DNA of 36,216 nt, from positions 1 to 36,216 of the forward strand of contig CAJIYT010000041.1 of assembly GCA_905181715.1 (NCBI GenBank). Reading direction: 5' to 3'. The notes under the pieces are model-generated. The model did no database searches and had not been told where the DNA came from. It saw only the letters and a program-made list of their open reading frames with translations. Source of the stretch: an uncultured Candidatus Poseidoniales archaeon. GTDB lineage: Archaea; Thermoplasmatota; Poseidoniia; Poseidoniales; Poseidoniaceae. The position numbers and the translations under genes are program-made. This document shows, one piece after another, positions 7,344 to 15,877 of this stretch (position 1 is the stretch's first letter; each line of letters opens with the position of its first letter).

Positions 7344-8532
7344 CATCCCCACCTCCTTCTATCACAGGCATGAAGGCTTCGGCACCTTCGTAACCTAGCC
7401 CCTCTCTTCTCACCAACAATAGAATCACCGTGACCGATGTCGCCGCTACTGCAATGGCTGCATATGGCAACCAGGATAGACCATAATCTAATTCCTGAGG
7501 AATAACCAACCAAGTAAACAATAATGCCGGGTGATTATCAAAACGCTTGCTCCATGAAAATAGGTCACTAGTCGCATGTCCAGCAATTGTCAAAGCAGTG
7601 GTTTTGTTGTTGAAGAATTGTGTGGTCCCAATGATATCGTAATCATTGCTTTCTGATAGATTGATGGAGACATTGGTGCCATCCTTAACAGAAACCAATA
7701 CCCTCTCACCATCAAGACGCCAACCCTCACGGGCGTGATTGTCATTCACACTCAATTCAGGTAGGTTTACATCGATGACTTCACTACCATTAACATCTAT
7801 AATCCAAGTCACTGGTACATTCCAACGCATAGGTTCTGCAGCCAAACAATGGAGCGATGAATCAGAACTAAAATTCAAAGTTGAGCCTGAAAGAGAGTGG
7901 GATATTGAATTGCAGCGTTCGATTGCCCAATAGGACCAAGCTTCACCCCATGTGGTGAACCAAACGTCTTCTCTGGCTTCGAGCAATGCGACCACATCAC
8001 GGTCATGGCGTACGATTGAATCATGGATTCGACCTTGCCAATACATATTGAGTAAACCACCGGCATCTAATTCCTCTACCAGAGTATCGATATTAGCAAT
8101 ACCCAATTCCAGACTACCGCCGCGCCGTCCAAGATTGTACCAATCCAATGCTTCCGATGGTATATCGGCGCTATCTCGCCACGCCCCATCCACTAATCCA
8201 TTCGTGCCACCATGTACGGTGAATCCCTGATCAGCAATTATCTCGTGATCGCTAGCACTTAAGCCCTCAGGGACATAAGTAGACACTGGCTCACTTCCCC
8301 ACCGAGATGCTGCTATATTTGACTCGACATAAGTTCTACAAGTTGCGGAAACACCTTTTGGATCTGTAATCCAATCCATACCGGGAATACCATAGCAGCC
8401 AAACTCATCACCATCAGCGACCATCGGAGGTCCGAGATTACTGAGCCAGCCATCACTGCGCCACTGATCTTGCTCAGCAACTACTGGAGCGAGATGAGCA
8501 CTAAGCAGTAATAACAAGATTACAACTCGCAC
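7336..8532 (-). CDS. secreted, membrane-anchored polysaccharide-deacetylase-like protein
   Basis: The 398-residue product has a signal peptide (residues 1-19, VVILLLLLSAHLAPVVAEQ), an extracellular region and one C-terminal membrane helix (about 353-375), followed by a short acidic tail. Within the outer part, STYVPEGLSASDHEIIADQG, VHGGTNG and ALLEAREDVWFTTWGEAWSY resemble strands of NodB-type polysaccharide deacetylase barrels, where the last motif marks the end of the catalytic domain. The usual TFDDG motif is not seen, so activity is doubtful. Residues 215-330 are beta-rich with many Asn-Xaa-Ser/Thr sites. The start is GTG with AGAGG seven bases ahead. It overlaps trpS by eight bases. Envelope glycan handling is an inference; the topology is well supported. 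Confidence 0.5.
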   Translation of the reverse strand: MRVVILLLLLSAHLAPVVAEQDQWRSDGWLSNLGPPMVADGDEFGCYGIPGMDWITDPKGVSATCRTYVESNIAASRWGSEPVSTYVPEGLSASDHEIIADQGFTVHGGTNGLVDGAWRDSADIPSEALDWYNLGRRGGSLELGIANIDTLVEELDAGGLLNMYWQGRIHDSIVRHDRDVVALLEAREDVWFTTWGEAWSYWAIERCNSISHSLSGSTLNFSSDSSLHCLAAEPMRWNVPVTWIIDVNGSEVIDVNLPELSVNDNHAREGWRLDGERVLVSVKDGTNVSINLSESNDYDIIGTTQFFNNKTTALTIAGHATSDLFSWSKRFDNHPALLFTWLVIPQELDYGLSWLPYAAIAVAATSVTVILLLVRREGLGYEGAEAFMPVIEGGGDDE

Positions 8533-8553
8533 ATCGGGGCCTCTAGGCTCTCG

Positions 8554-8575
8554 TCTTTGAGGATTGTCTCAAAGA
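8554..8575. promoter_or_regulatory. inverted repeat in divergent promoter region
   Basis: TCTTTGAG and CTCAAAGA form an exact 8-bp inverted repeat around a six-base spacer. It lies between the divergent deacetylase-like gene and plsC, where both promoters must be. A regulator site is possible, and an RNA hairpin in the plsC direction is less likely because plsC appears leaderless. No known regulator motif is recognised. Confidence 0.35.
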
Positions 8576-8617
8576 ATTAGCGAACTATGAAAAACCAGAG
8601 ACGATTCAAACAAGCCG

Positions 8618-9379
8618 ATGGAGGGGCTGGAACAGGCGTGGCTAGACCTTGAGGACTATTGGCGTATTGAGCCTTCAGCAACTCTCAAGAATCATCGTAC
8701 TTACGACCTTTTACGTTGGGTTTTAGGTCCTTTGTGCCGGGTTTTTCTGCCATGGAGAATCATAGGAGTCCAACATATTCCAAAGGGAAAGCAGATGATT
8801 ATCGCTGCAAATCATCTTTCACATATAGATCCGGTCGTCATCATACTCTCGGGGCGTAAAAAAATCCACTATCTCGCCAAGGATGGCCATTTCTCTAACT
8901 TTTTCGTGCGCAATTTCATGCACCTCACCGGCCAGATTGAGACAAATCGCGAGACCGGCGGCGATCAGGCACTAGCCAGTGCCGCTACGATTGTCGCTGC
9001 TGGCAGCACCTTGGGAATATTCCCTGAAGGCACAAGATCACGCAATACCTCTCCCCCATTTTTGCTAAAAGGAAAAACTGGTGCTGCTCGCTTAGCTGCA
9101 GCATACCCAAATGTTCCTGTCGTCCCTACGGCACATCATGGCACTCGAGACGTAATGGCTCCAATAATTCACAAATTACCGCGCTTATGGCGACGGGTGA
9201 CTATTTCATATGGCAAACCTCTGATTTGGCTCGAATGGCTTGAAAATAATTCATCCACAGAGCAATTGGTTTCATTGGCAGAAAAGGATGAGGAGCACAT
9301 CAAAGCCGAACTCGGTAAGTTGTATCGGACATTCACTGATGAACTAATGCACCACATCAAGGTCCTTGGCGCTCCGTGA
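8618..9379 (+). CDS. plsC: 1-acyl-sn-glycerol-3-phosphate acyltransferase-like protein (PlsC family)
   Basis: The 253-residue product has the acyltransferase signature blocks of PF01553: NHLSHID at 65-71 (the HX4D catalytic motif), a conserved second block near residues 100-112 ([16 protein letters not shown]) and FPEGTRSR at 135-142. Family members transfer an acyl chain to lysophosphatidate at the membrane to make phosphatidate. This is unexpected in archaea, whose membranes use ether-linked isoprenoids, but such genes are known from Marine Group II genomes. No long membrane helix is evident; the hydrophobic patch at 31-48 may dip into the membrane. The GTGA at its end joins its stop to a possible GTG start of thyA, so it heads the plsC-thyA-folA operon. 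Its actual acceptor and acyl donor cannot be told from sequence. Confidence 0.88.
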   Translation: MEGLEQAWLDLEDYWRIEPSATLKNHRTYDLLRWVLGPLCRVFLPWRIIGVQHIPKGKQMIIAANHLSHIDPVVIILSGRKKIHYLAKDGHFSNFFVRNFMHLTGQIETNRETGGDQALASAATIVAAGSTLGIFPEGTRSRNTSPPFLLKGKTGAARLAAAYPNVPVVPTAHHGTRDVMAPIIHKLPRLWRRVTISYGKPLIWLEWLENNSSTEQLVSLAEKDEEHIKAELGKLYRTFTDELMHHIKVLGAP

Positions 9380-9414
9380 CAAGCCCTAAGGGCTTGATTG
9401 GCAAGCGTGTAAGC

Positions 9415-10209
9415 ATGAGAGGGTATCTTGACCTGATGCAGCGTATTCTCGATGAAGGTGAGTCAAAGGGAGACCGCACTGGAACCGGCACCCTAAGTGT
9501 CTTTGGCCATCAGATGCGTTTCGACCTCGCCAAGGGATTTCCAATGGTTACAACTAAGAAATTGCACATGAAATCAATAATCCATGAATTGCTCTGGTTC
9601 ATTGCGGGCGATACAAATATTGCATATCTACAAGAAAACGGTGTACGGATTTGGAATGACTGGGCCGATGAAAACGGAGACCTGGGCCCGGTTTATGGTA
9701 AACAATGGCGGCACTGGCAAGCAAATGATGGCCGAGTAATTGACCAGATAAACGATGCTATTCATCTAATCAAGACCAATCCAAATAGCAGACGCATTAT
9801 CGTCAGTGCTTGGAATGTGGGTGAACTCGACCAAATGGCACTGATGCCCTGTCATGCGTTTTTCCAATTTCACGTGGCTAATGGCAAACTGAACTGTCAA
9901 CTCTACCAAAGATCGGCTGATGTCTTTCTCGGTGTTCCTTTCAATATTGCCTCTTATGCGTTGTTAACTCATATGATGGCGCAGATATGTGATTTACAGC
10001 CAGGTGTTTTCGTTCATACATTAGGAGACGCCCACCTATACTCCAACCATCTTGAGCAAACCAAAGAACAATTGAGCAGAGAACCTCTCCCATTACCAAC
10101 GCTCAAACTAAATCCAAAGGTCACTACTATCGACGGTTTTTCTTATGATGACTTTGAGATAATCGACTATCAGCATCATCCGCACATCAGTGCGCCAATC
10201 GCGGTATAG
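9415..10209 (+). CDS. thyA: thymidylate synthase
   Basis: ThyA methylates dUMP to dTMP using methylene-tetrahydrofolate. From this ATG the protein is 264 residues, the same length as the Escherichia coli enzyme, and matches it nearly block for block: [62 protein letters not shown], catalytic Cys146 in MPCHAFFQF, and [18 protein letters not shown]. This is the bacterial/eukaryotic type, not the divergent archaeal or ThyX type. A GTG at 9376 overlaps the plsC stop and would add 13 residues (SPKGLIGKR); it may serve coupling, but homology favours the ATG. The folA gene, which recycles the dihydrofolate made here, follows after eight bases. Confidence 0.95.
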   Translation: MRGYLDLMQRILDEGESKGDRTGTGTLSVFGHQMRFDLAKGFPMVTTKKLHMKSIIHELLWFIAGDTNIAYLQENGVRIWNDWADENGDLGPVYGKQWRHWQANDGRVIDQINDAIHLIKTNPNSRRIIVSAWNVGELDQMALMPCHAFFQFHVANGKLNCQLYQRSADVFLGVPFNIASYALLTHMMAQICDLQPGVFVHTLGDAHLYSNHLEQTKEQLSREPLPLPTLKLNPKVTTIDGFSYDDFEIIDYQHHPHISAPIAV

Positions 10210-10217
10210 GTGAGAAG

Positions 10218-10682
10218 TTGTTTAGCATCATCGTCGCCTGTGATAAAAATCGAGCTATAGGCAAAGACGGTGATTTACCATGGCGTCAATCGAGTGACCT
10301 GCAGAGATTCAAGCAGCGCACCCTAGGCCGTCCGATAGTCATGGGCCGCAAGACTTGGCAATCTTTACCAGGCGCTTTACCGGGCCGAAGAAATATCGTG
10401 ATCAGTCGTAGTTCAAGAGAAGATGTAGAGGTATTGAGTGTTGATGAGGTACTCGTACTTGATGATGAGGAAATATGCATCATCGGAGGTGGCGAAATCT
10501 ATACTCTATTCTTGCCTCATGTTAGCATCATAGAGATGACCATAATCGACACTCAAGTTGAAGATGCAGATACTTGGTTTCCATTAATTGATGGCTTCGA
10601 ATTAATTAAAGAAGAACATGTTGAACCTGGAGAACGCGATGACCATGCTATGACTTTCCAGACTTGGCAACGTATCGAATGA
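10218..10682 (+). CDS. folA: dihydrofolate reductase
   Basis: DHFR reduces dihydrofolate to tetrahydrofolate with NADPH, closing the cycle opened by ThyA. The 154-residue product shows the N-terminal strand SIIVACDKNRAIGKDGDLPW, the acidic substrate-binding residue in SSDLQRFK, the VMGRKTW nucleotide site, GALPGRRNIVIS and the GGGEIY motif. It starts at TTG, eight bases behind thyA, with AGGTGA just ahead; no better ATG exists. Length and motifs are those of a normal bacterial-type enzyme. The 51-residue membrane protein gene follows on the same strand. Confidence 0.94.
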   Translation: MFSIIVACDKNRAIGKDGDLPWRQSSDLQRFKQRTLGRPIVMGRKTWQSLPGALPGRRNIVISRSSREDVEVLSVDEVLVLDDEEICIIGGGEIYTLFLPHVSIIEMTIIDTQVEDADTWFPLIDGFELIKEEHVEPGERDDHAMTFQTWQRIE

Positions 10683-10704
10683 TTGTCGTAAATGAGGGAG
10701 CACC

Positions 10705-10860
10705 ATGTTCACAATCTTGAGGGCACTATTGAAGTGGTTCAAGGGAGAAATGGAGGAATTGAAACCTGAGACTCGATTCTTGCTCTATGCCGAAATCGGG
10801 TTCTATTTGCTTGCCATATTTGTCATTTTCATCTGGCAACCAGAATTTCTAACGGAATAG
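10705..10860 (+). CDS. 51-residue single-span membrane protein
   Basis: This short frame has a good ribosome binding site (GGGAG four bases ahead of ATG). It encodes an amphipathic, basic start (TILRALLKWFKGEMEEL), then one membrane helix (about residues 27-45, LLYAEIGFYLLAIFVIFIW) and a short acidic end. It lies 22 bases behind folA and probably belongs to the plsC-thyA-folA unit. I recognise no family. Its end is 14 bases from the stop of the convergent amidohydrolase gene. Confidence 0.6.
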   Translation: MFTILRALLKWFKGEMEELKPETRFLLYAEIGFYLLAIFVIFIWQPEFLTE

Positions 10861-10874
10861 ACATTCTAGTTTAA

Positions 10875-13205
10875 TCAATCATCTTGCTGCAATCTGGTGA
10901 TTAAACCACTGGCAACTATCGCACATAATAAACCAATTATCGCTGCTGCTGCCACATAGATAGTGGTCTCAGTAGTACTTAGGTCAGAGAACATAGCATC
11001 GCTTTGCACTGGGTCTTCTACCAACTGGTTTTTGGTTTCATTAGCGGGATTAGTCTCATCTTGGAGAGTGTTATCTGCTAAGTCTGAGTTGTTAACCGCC
11101 GGATCGGTGTTAGTATCCACAGGTTCAATGGGGTCATCCTCAGGGTCAGTGGTATCATCGTTCGGCATTTCTACCAGTGGTATCGAAGAATTGAGACGAT
11201 GGCCATCAGCTCCGATCTCAATATCATAATAATCAGACCATAGGTCGATGTTTCTGTTACCTTCTTGGAATGCGGTTGAGCGGTTCAGGACATCGAAAAA
11301 GCGATCATCACCATAAGCAAAAATCTTTTCGAGAGGAGCAGAGGTTTTCTCAGCCATACACGCTGCGATATCGGTTGAGATGTCAGCAAAACTCTTGTGT
11401 GCTAGAGATACACCATCATAGGTGACATCGACGACCTTGGTAAAGCCATTACCTTGAATCAGTTCATATTCATCATCGAGTTGTGAAACCAAGTCTTCAT
11501 CGCCAAAGACCGGCAATCCTCCTACTATTACCAATCTAACATCAGGGTCGATTGCTTCTATTACATTGCGATATGGGTCGGAGTGGAAATCTTCCAAAAC
11601 CATCAGATCTGCAGCAAGTCCGACACGAATCGAACCGGTATCTCCCTGCCAGTTAGTCGCTTTGATCGGATTTGTGGTTACCATCTCAACCATCTCCTGA
11701 TTGGTGAAGATATCCCCAAGTACATTCTCATCCCACCAATCTGCCATCTTCAATGAGTGTAGGACATTCTTTGAACCAGATGGCGCCCAATCAGGAGCCA
11801 ATGCGATGTTGACTCCTGCGGCCTTAGCAGCGGCCACATCAGTAGTACCTCCGTAGAGTAAAAGATTGGATAATGGTGACCAGACCAATGAAGCACCTAC
11901 CGCTCCCATCTGATCGAATTCTGCTGCGGTTAAGGCAGTTCCGTGTATAATAATTAATTCGCCGACCAGAAGGTCATTAGCGACAAGAATATCAAATTCC
12001 GCTCGTGACTCTTCGTCAATCCCTTCTGCCAGATGTAGGAACCAGCCATCGAGATTACCCGAAGCATTACCACTCTTGATATGATTACCCGCATAATCTG
12101 AATCAATAGATGAAACCTTGGTTTGCACATAATCCCTGCCAAAGTTATACAATTCTACATTACGGGCTAAGATGGTTTTGAAAGTAGCGGTTTTACCAAT
12201 ATCGCCACCTTGGATAGCAGTAGTCCCTCCAGCTAAGGAACGAACTTCAGCGAATTTCATGCCATCTGCAGCAAGGTCACAATCTGCTGCTGCACCGCTG
12301 CCAACATGGTTCTTGACTCTAGATACAGCATCTTTGTATGAGTTGAGAGCTTGCCATTCACCGCGGTTATCCCAGCCGTCATAATCATGATCCCACAATG
12401 GGATGTAATTGTAATGGGCGTGATTATGAGCATCTATTAGACCAGGATAGATGTTACCTCCTGTCTCTACCACAGGAATACCATCGAGCCCTTGCGGCTC
12501 CTCGCCATCTTTCCAAATATTGTCAATCAATCCATCCTTTACCAGAACGTTACCATTTTCGATTATATCACGCTGATTATTCATAGTTACTAGGCGACCT
12601 TTGAGGATATAACTACCATCTTGAACATGATCGACTTGTCGGTCACATAGGCCTTTATCGTGATCTGCACCAAGCCAAGCAGCATCATTTGCACCACCTG
12701 GGGTTGGCGAACCACTGGACATCTTCACCCAAGTACCTGTGCTATCCAAGCCATAGGGAATATCATAATCGGAATCGCCTCCGGGAAAAGAGACTTGGTC
12801 GATTTCGCCAACAGCATCGGTCAAAGTGATGGTATCTCCATCAAAGAAACTAAACTCCATCCAAGTATCACTACTATAGAAGGGGAGATAGGAGCCTGGT
12901 TCTATGATTGTTCCTGCGCTGATCTTACAATTTGGCGCACCGGTATCAGACGAGTGCGTAATACTCCAACCCTCGAGATTTACGGCCTCATCACCGCTGT
13001 TGTACAACTCGATAAATTGGTCGCTTGCCTTACCGAAGGAACCATCACCGTTCCAGTCGGTACCGCCATAAGTCTCGGTATTGGCCGAGACCAATATTTC
13101 ATTGATGATGATATCAGTGTTAGCAGCCCGGCTATTTTCGACCAAAGAGGTCGACATTCCAAGAAGCAAAAGCAGAACGAAAAACAGTGGCCCGAACTTG
13201 CGCAT
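10875..13205 (-). CDS. secreted lamin-tail domain / amidohydrolase fusion, C-terminally anchored
   Basis: The 776-residue product has a signal peptide (MRKFGPLFFVLLLLLGMSTS). A lamin-tail-type Ig domain follows at about 30-155 (DIIINEILVS, QFIELYNSGDEAVNLEGWSI, GSYLPFY). Residues 190-600 are an amidohydrolase of the imidazolonepropionase/TRZ-ATZ kind: VKDGLIDNIWKDG, the metal motif GLIDAHNHAHYN, a later His in IIIHGTALTAAEFD, Asp in ALAPDWAPSG, and the closing GLAADLMVL. A Thr/Asp/Asn-rich linker (about 680-740) and one membrane helix (about 745-767) end the protein. It would hydrolyse a C-N bond of some extracellular compound; the substrate is unknown. The chosen ATG gives a normal signal peptide; the frame opens ten codons earlier. 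It follows the sialidase-like gene by 45 bases. Confidence 0.8.
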   Translation of the reverse strand: MRKFGPLFFVLLLLLGMSTSLVENSRAANTDIIINEILVSANTETYGGTDWNGDGSFGKASDQFIELYNSGDEAVNLEGWSITHSSDTGAPNCKISAGTIIEPGSYLPFYSSDTWMEFSFFDGDTITLTDAVGEIDQVSFPGGDSDYDIPYGLDSTGTWVKMSSGSPTPGGANDAAWLGADHDKGLCDRQVDHVQDGSYILKGRLVTMNNQRDIIENGNVLVKDGLIDNIWKDGEEPQGLDGIPVVETGGNIYPGLIDAHNHAHYNYIPLWDHDYDGWDNRGEWQALNSYKDAVSRVKNHVGSGAAADCDLAADGMKFAEVRSLAGGTTAIQGGDIGKTATFKTILARNVELYNFGRDYVQTKVSSIDSDYAGNHIKSGNASGNLDGWFLHLAEGIDEESRAEFDILVANDLLVGELIIIHGTALTAAEFDQMGAVGASLVWSPLSNLLLYGGTTDVAAAKAAGVNIALAPDWAPSGSKNVLHSLKMADWWDENVLGDIFTNQEMVEMVTTNPIKATNWQGDTGSIRVGLAADLMVLEDFHSDPYRNVIEAIDPDVRLVIVGGLPVFGDEDLVSQLDDEYELIQGNGFTKVVDVTYDGVSLAHKSFADISTDIAACMAEKTSAPLEKIFAYGDDRFFDVLNRSTAFQEGNRNIDLWSDYYDIEIGADGHRLNSSIPLVEMPNDDTTDPEDDPIEPVDTNTDPAVNNSDLADNTLQDETNPANETKNQLVEDPVQSDAMFSDLSTTETTIYVAAAAIIGLLCAIVASGLITRLQQDD

Positions 13206-13250
13206 GTGCTCCGACTCTCCGATGATGTTCATCAAACTGCCGCGACGAAA

Positions 13251-14720
13251 TCACAGAGTTAGTTGACCACCAAGTGGCATAGGACTTAGTGGTCCTATCT
13301 CACCACGAAGACTCGGGCCGGTAGCAATTGTAGCAAAGATACCCTTGTCAGCGATGTTGTGTGATAATCCGAACCATGGTCGGCCATATTGATCGACACT
13401 CATATCGAGGAAGTCACCAAGACCGCCACAGCGATTGTAACCGCAAGCAGCCTCTGTATCTAGTGGGTCGCCGGGTAAATTGATTTGAACGGTAGTGAAT
13501 AGTGGATTCTCATTAAAGACATCAGTGGCTATTGTAAGGTAACCATTCCAGATATCGCCACCAGAGTCACCGACATAACCGAAAGCGACTGTACCGTTAC
13601 CACCGGATGTTACCACTGGGAAACCGGTACCATTGAGGCCGATAGGAGGTGCTATCATCATTGCATCACTCCAAGTATCAGCTTGATCCCTTGAATAAGC
13701 AAAATAGGGCATATTGTCTAACCCCATCCACATTGCGTAGACATTGCCTTCCTCGTCAACTCCGACCTGTGCTTCTTCACCATTCCAAGTATCTGCCTTA
13801 CCTGAATCCTCGGTTGGTAACACATGCTCAGTCCAAGTAAAACCGCCATTATTCGACCTGAATATCGAATATCCATTACTATCACAACTGGGGTTGCCAC
13901 GGTAGAAATTACCATCTGGTGAACCCTCTATATGGGCTGAAAGACCGCCACTCTGACAATCGATTGGTGCTCCTGAAACCTCTGGAGTCCAAGTTACACC
14001 ACCGTCAAAACTAGTTGAACAGAGAGGGTGAGGGGCGTTACCATTGATGCAGAACACATAGGTGGTCTCGTGGGCTAATGCAGGATATTTGGAGGACCCA
14101 ATAGTTTGGTGGTCTTGGACCGAATATGCCGAGGTTGCCACAGTAGGACCAACCCATGATTCACCCTCATTATCAGACCATTCTACAGTCATTCCCAATA
14201 ATGCGTGCATATCGAATTTCATGATTCTGTCGGTCCATCTGTCGACGTAGACATATGGATCGTTGCTATTGGCTACAGGAACTAGTGGGTCATAGGTATT
14301 GATGCAAGAGTATTCGGAAAGTTCGGACATCTCGATTAAGCCAGTACATTGAACGACTGCAGTCGAACCTGCAGGCCCATTGCCATAACTGGCCATGTAG
14401 AGGTTATCGGTTGAAGTCACACCGATAGTTGGTTCAAAGGTAGACATACCGATACTATAGTAGGAGCCCTCAGCATAGAATGGGATATTACGTCCAGAAA
14501 GATTTGCGCTAATGTTTGCCGCCTTTACAGCAACTGGATCGGTTGCATCAACCGCTCCCGCATAGTGGTACCAAGTCGTCTCGGGGATTCCCTGTTCAAA
14601 GGTAAAAGGATTGAATGGCACTTCCATAGGTGCCTCTTCTTCATTGCCAAAACAACCACTCAGCATAGCTGAAAGCATCAGCATTAGCATTAACACCGAC
14701 GCGGATTGGTTCTTGACCAT
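13251..14720 (-). CDS. sialidase-like (BNR/Asp-box) beta-propeller lipoprotein
   Basis: The 489-residue protein begins with a lipoprotein signal; the lipobox LSGC puts the modified cysteine at residue 23, followed by an acidic linker. The rest is beta-strand rich with at least four Asp-box-like turns (SDNEGESW, SFDGGVTW, SNNGGFTW, SRDQADTW), the hallmark of sialidase-type six-bladed propellers. The catalytic Arg triad and Tyr/Glu pair of true sialidases cannot be assigned by eye, so it may bind or cleave glycans, or serve another role. It lies 38 bases behind the MazG-like gene and 45 ahead of the amidohydrolase gene, in one probable transcript with eS1. Confidence 0.7.
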   Translation of the reverse strand: MVKNQSASVLMLMLMLSAMLSGCFGNEEEAPMEVPFNPFTFEQGIPETTWYHYAGAVDATDPVAVKAANISANLSGRNIPFYAEGSYYSIGMSTFEPTIGVTSTDNLYMASYGNGPAGSTAVVQCTGLIEMSELSEYSCINTYDPLVPVANSNDPYVYVDRWTDRIMKFDMHALLGMTVEWSDNEGESWVGPTVATSAYSVQDHQTIGSSKYPALAHETTYVFCINGNAPHPLCSTSFDGGVTWTPEVSGAPIDCQSGGLSAHIEGSPDGNFYRGNPSCDSNGYSIFRSNNGGFTWTEHVLPTEDSGKADTWNGEEAQVGVDEEGNVYAMWMGLDNMPYFAYSRDQADTWSDAMMIAPPIGLNGTGFPVVTSGGNGTVAFGYVGDSGGDIWNGYLTIATDVFNENPLFTTVQINLPGDPLDTEAACGYNRCGGLGDFLDMSVDQYGRPWFGLSHNIADKGIFATIATGPSLRGEIGPLSPMPLGGQLTL

Positions 14721-14758
14721 AGCCGGCCGTCTACATCCTCGCCTTCAAACTGACCCCG

Positions 14759-15121
14759 TCAGCCCTTATATTCGGTGACGCGGACACCAAGTCTACCAGT
14801 AATCGCAGATCTTTGCATAATGCGCTCGTATTTACTTTCAAAAGAAGCTTTTAGGTCGATTTTCATGGCTAGACTATGCCCCATCAATAGGATGAGAAGA
14901 TCTGCCATCTCTTCGGCACACTCTTCGATTGGTTTTCCTTTGGTTATGGCTGCTGCCAATTCGCCCAACTCCTCAACTGTAAGCGCTATGCGGTATCCCA
15001 TATCGTGACCATTCTTATTGGCTAAGTCGTGTTTATGATGAAATGCTGCCACTTTGCGCATCATCTGTGACCATTCATCTTCATCCGTATTGGCAAGCCA
15101 TCCTTCGACTGAGAGCGACAT
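14759..15121 (-). CDS. MazG-like nucleotide pyrophosphohydrolase
   Basis: From this ATG the product has 120 residues, all helical. It has the MazG/all-alpha NTP-PPase pattern: VEELGELAAAITKG (ExxE) followed by ECAEEMADLLILLM (ExxD), which bind magnesium. Such enzymes hydrolyse NTPs to NMP and pyrophosphate and clean non-canonical nucleotides, or act on phosphoribosyl-ATP; the exact substrate is not predictable. The frame is open 31 codons further up, but that part lies within the phosphorylase gene, so the start 25 bases behind that gene's stop is chosen (GGGGAT ahead of it). Pairing with a nucleoside phosphorylase fits nucleotide salvage or house-cleaning. Confidence 0.8.
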   Translation of the reverse strand: MSLSVEGWLANTDEDEWSQMMRKVAAFHHKHDLANKNGHDMGYRIALTVEELGELAAAITKGKPIEECAEEMADLLILLMGHSLAMKIDLKASFESKYERIMQRSAITGRLGVRVTEYKG

Positions 15122-15146
15122 GATATCCCCTTGTAGAGGATGTTCA

Positions 15147-15872
15147 TCATCCTTGTGAAAGAATTGCTCGAATACAATCCATGACTTTCCCGAGGCGTTC
15201 ACCAGCGGTAGCACTTACCGCGTGGTGATCTAGAATCGCACTAGGGTCACCAGGAGTTCTTCCAGCTGCCCAGTTACTGCTGATGAGGACCGCAGCATAG
15301 GGGAGCGATAGTTCTGCAGCGAGTTTTGCTTCACGGGGCATGGTCATGCCAACCGCGTCACCACCAAGAATCTCAATAGCACTAATTTCAGCAGCTGTTT
15401 CAAATTGTGGCCCTTGAGTCAAGAAATAGGTTAGACCTTTGTTTGAATTCAATTCTTTGCCGAGAATCTCATTCAAGTGCACAGAAAATGGTTCGGTCAT
15501 CGAGGTGAATACTGCGTCATCATTATGAAAAGTTGAACTAACCCCCGTCAGGTCGAGATATTGCTCGGCATAAGCTATCGAACCGGGAGTGAATTCAGCG
15601 GCGATGGCACCGACACTACAAATCGCAAGTATCGCTTCAACACCAGCATCAGCCAAGGCTCTGATATTAGCACGATGTTCGATTTTATGTGGCGGTGTAC
15701 ATCCTTCGCCATGATGGCGTTGAACAAATATAATCTCACTATCTGCTAAAGTGACACATTGTAATGGGACGTTGCCCCAAGGTGTTTCAGCCAGAATTGA
15801 ATCAGATCTTATTGCATCGTCGAGAGCGATATCTGCCAGCCCAGTGCCGCCGATAACGCCGAGGCGCTTCAT
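15147..15872 (-). CDS. 5'-methylthioadenosine/purine nucleoside phosphorylase (MTAP family)
   Basis: Members cleave the glycosidic bond of methylthioadenosine or purine nucleosides with phosphate. The 241-residue product has the phosphate loop GVIGGTGL at the start, the RHHGEGCTPPHKIEHRANI block typical of the MTAP/PNP-II branch, ICSVGAI, LTQGPQFETAAEI and GGDAVGMTMPREAKLAAEL. The C-terminal SNWAAGR with Asp in PGDPSAILDHH resembles the base-recognition loop. It cannot be decided here whether methylthioadenosine, methylthioinosine or guanosine is preferred. A Met three codons earlier overlaps the eS1 stop as ATGA; the ATG used lies about ten bases behind GAGG. The MazG-like gene follows. Confidence 0.87.
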   Translation of the reverse strand: MKRLGVIGGTGLADIALDDAIRSDSILAETPWGNVPLQCVTLADSEIIFVQRHHGEGCTPPHKIEHRANIRALADAGVEAILAICSVGAIAAEFTPGSIAYAEQYLDLTGVSSTFHNDDAVFTSMTEPFSVHLNEILGKELNSNKGLTYFLTQGPQFETAAEISAIEILGGDAVGMTMPREAKLAAELSLPYAAVLISSNWAAGRTPGDPSAILDHHAVSATAGERLGKVMDCIRAILSQG

Positions 15873-15877
15873 GGAAA

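Noticed and set aside
12660..13262. 200-codon plus-strand open frame
   Set aside because: It lies wholly antisense to the lamin-tail/amidohydrolase gene, has no recognisable domain and no ribosome binding site; a composition shadow.
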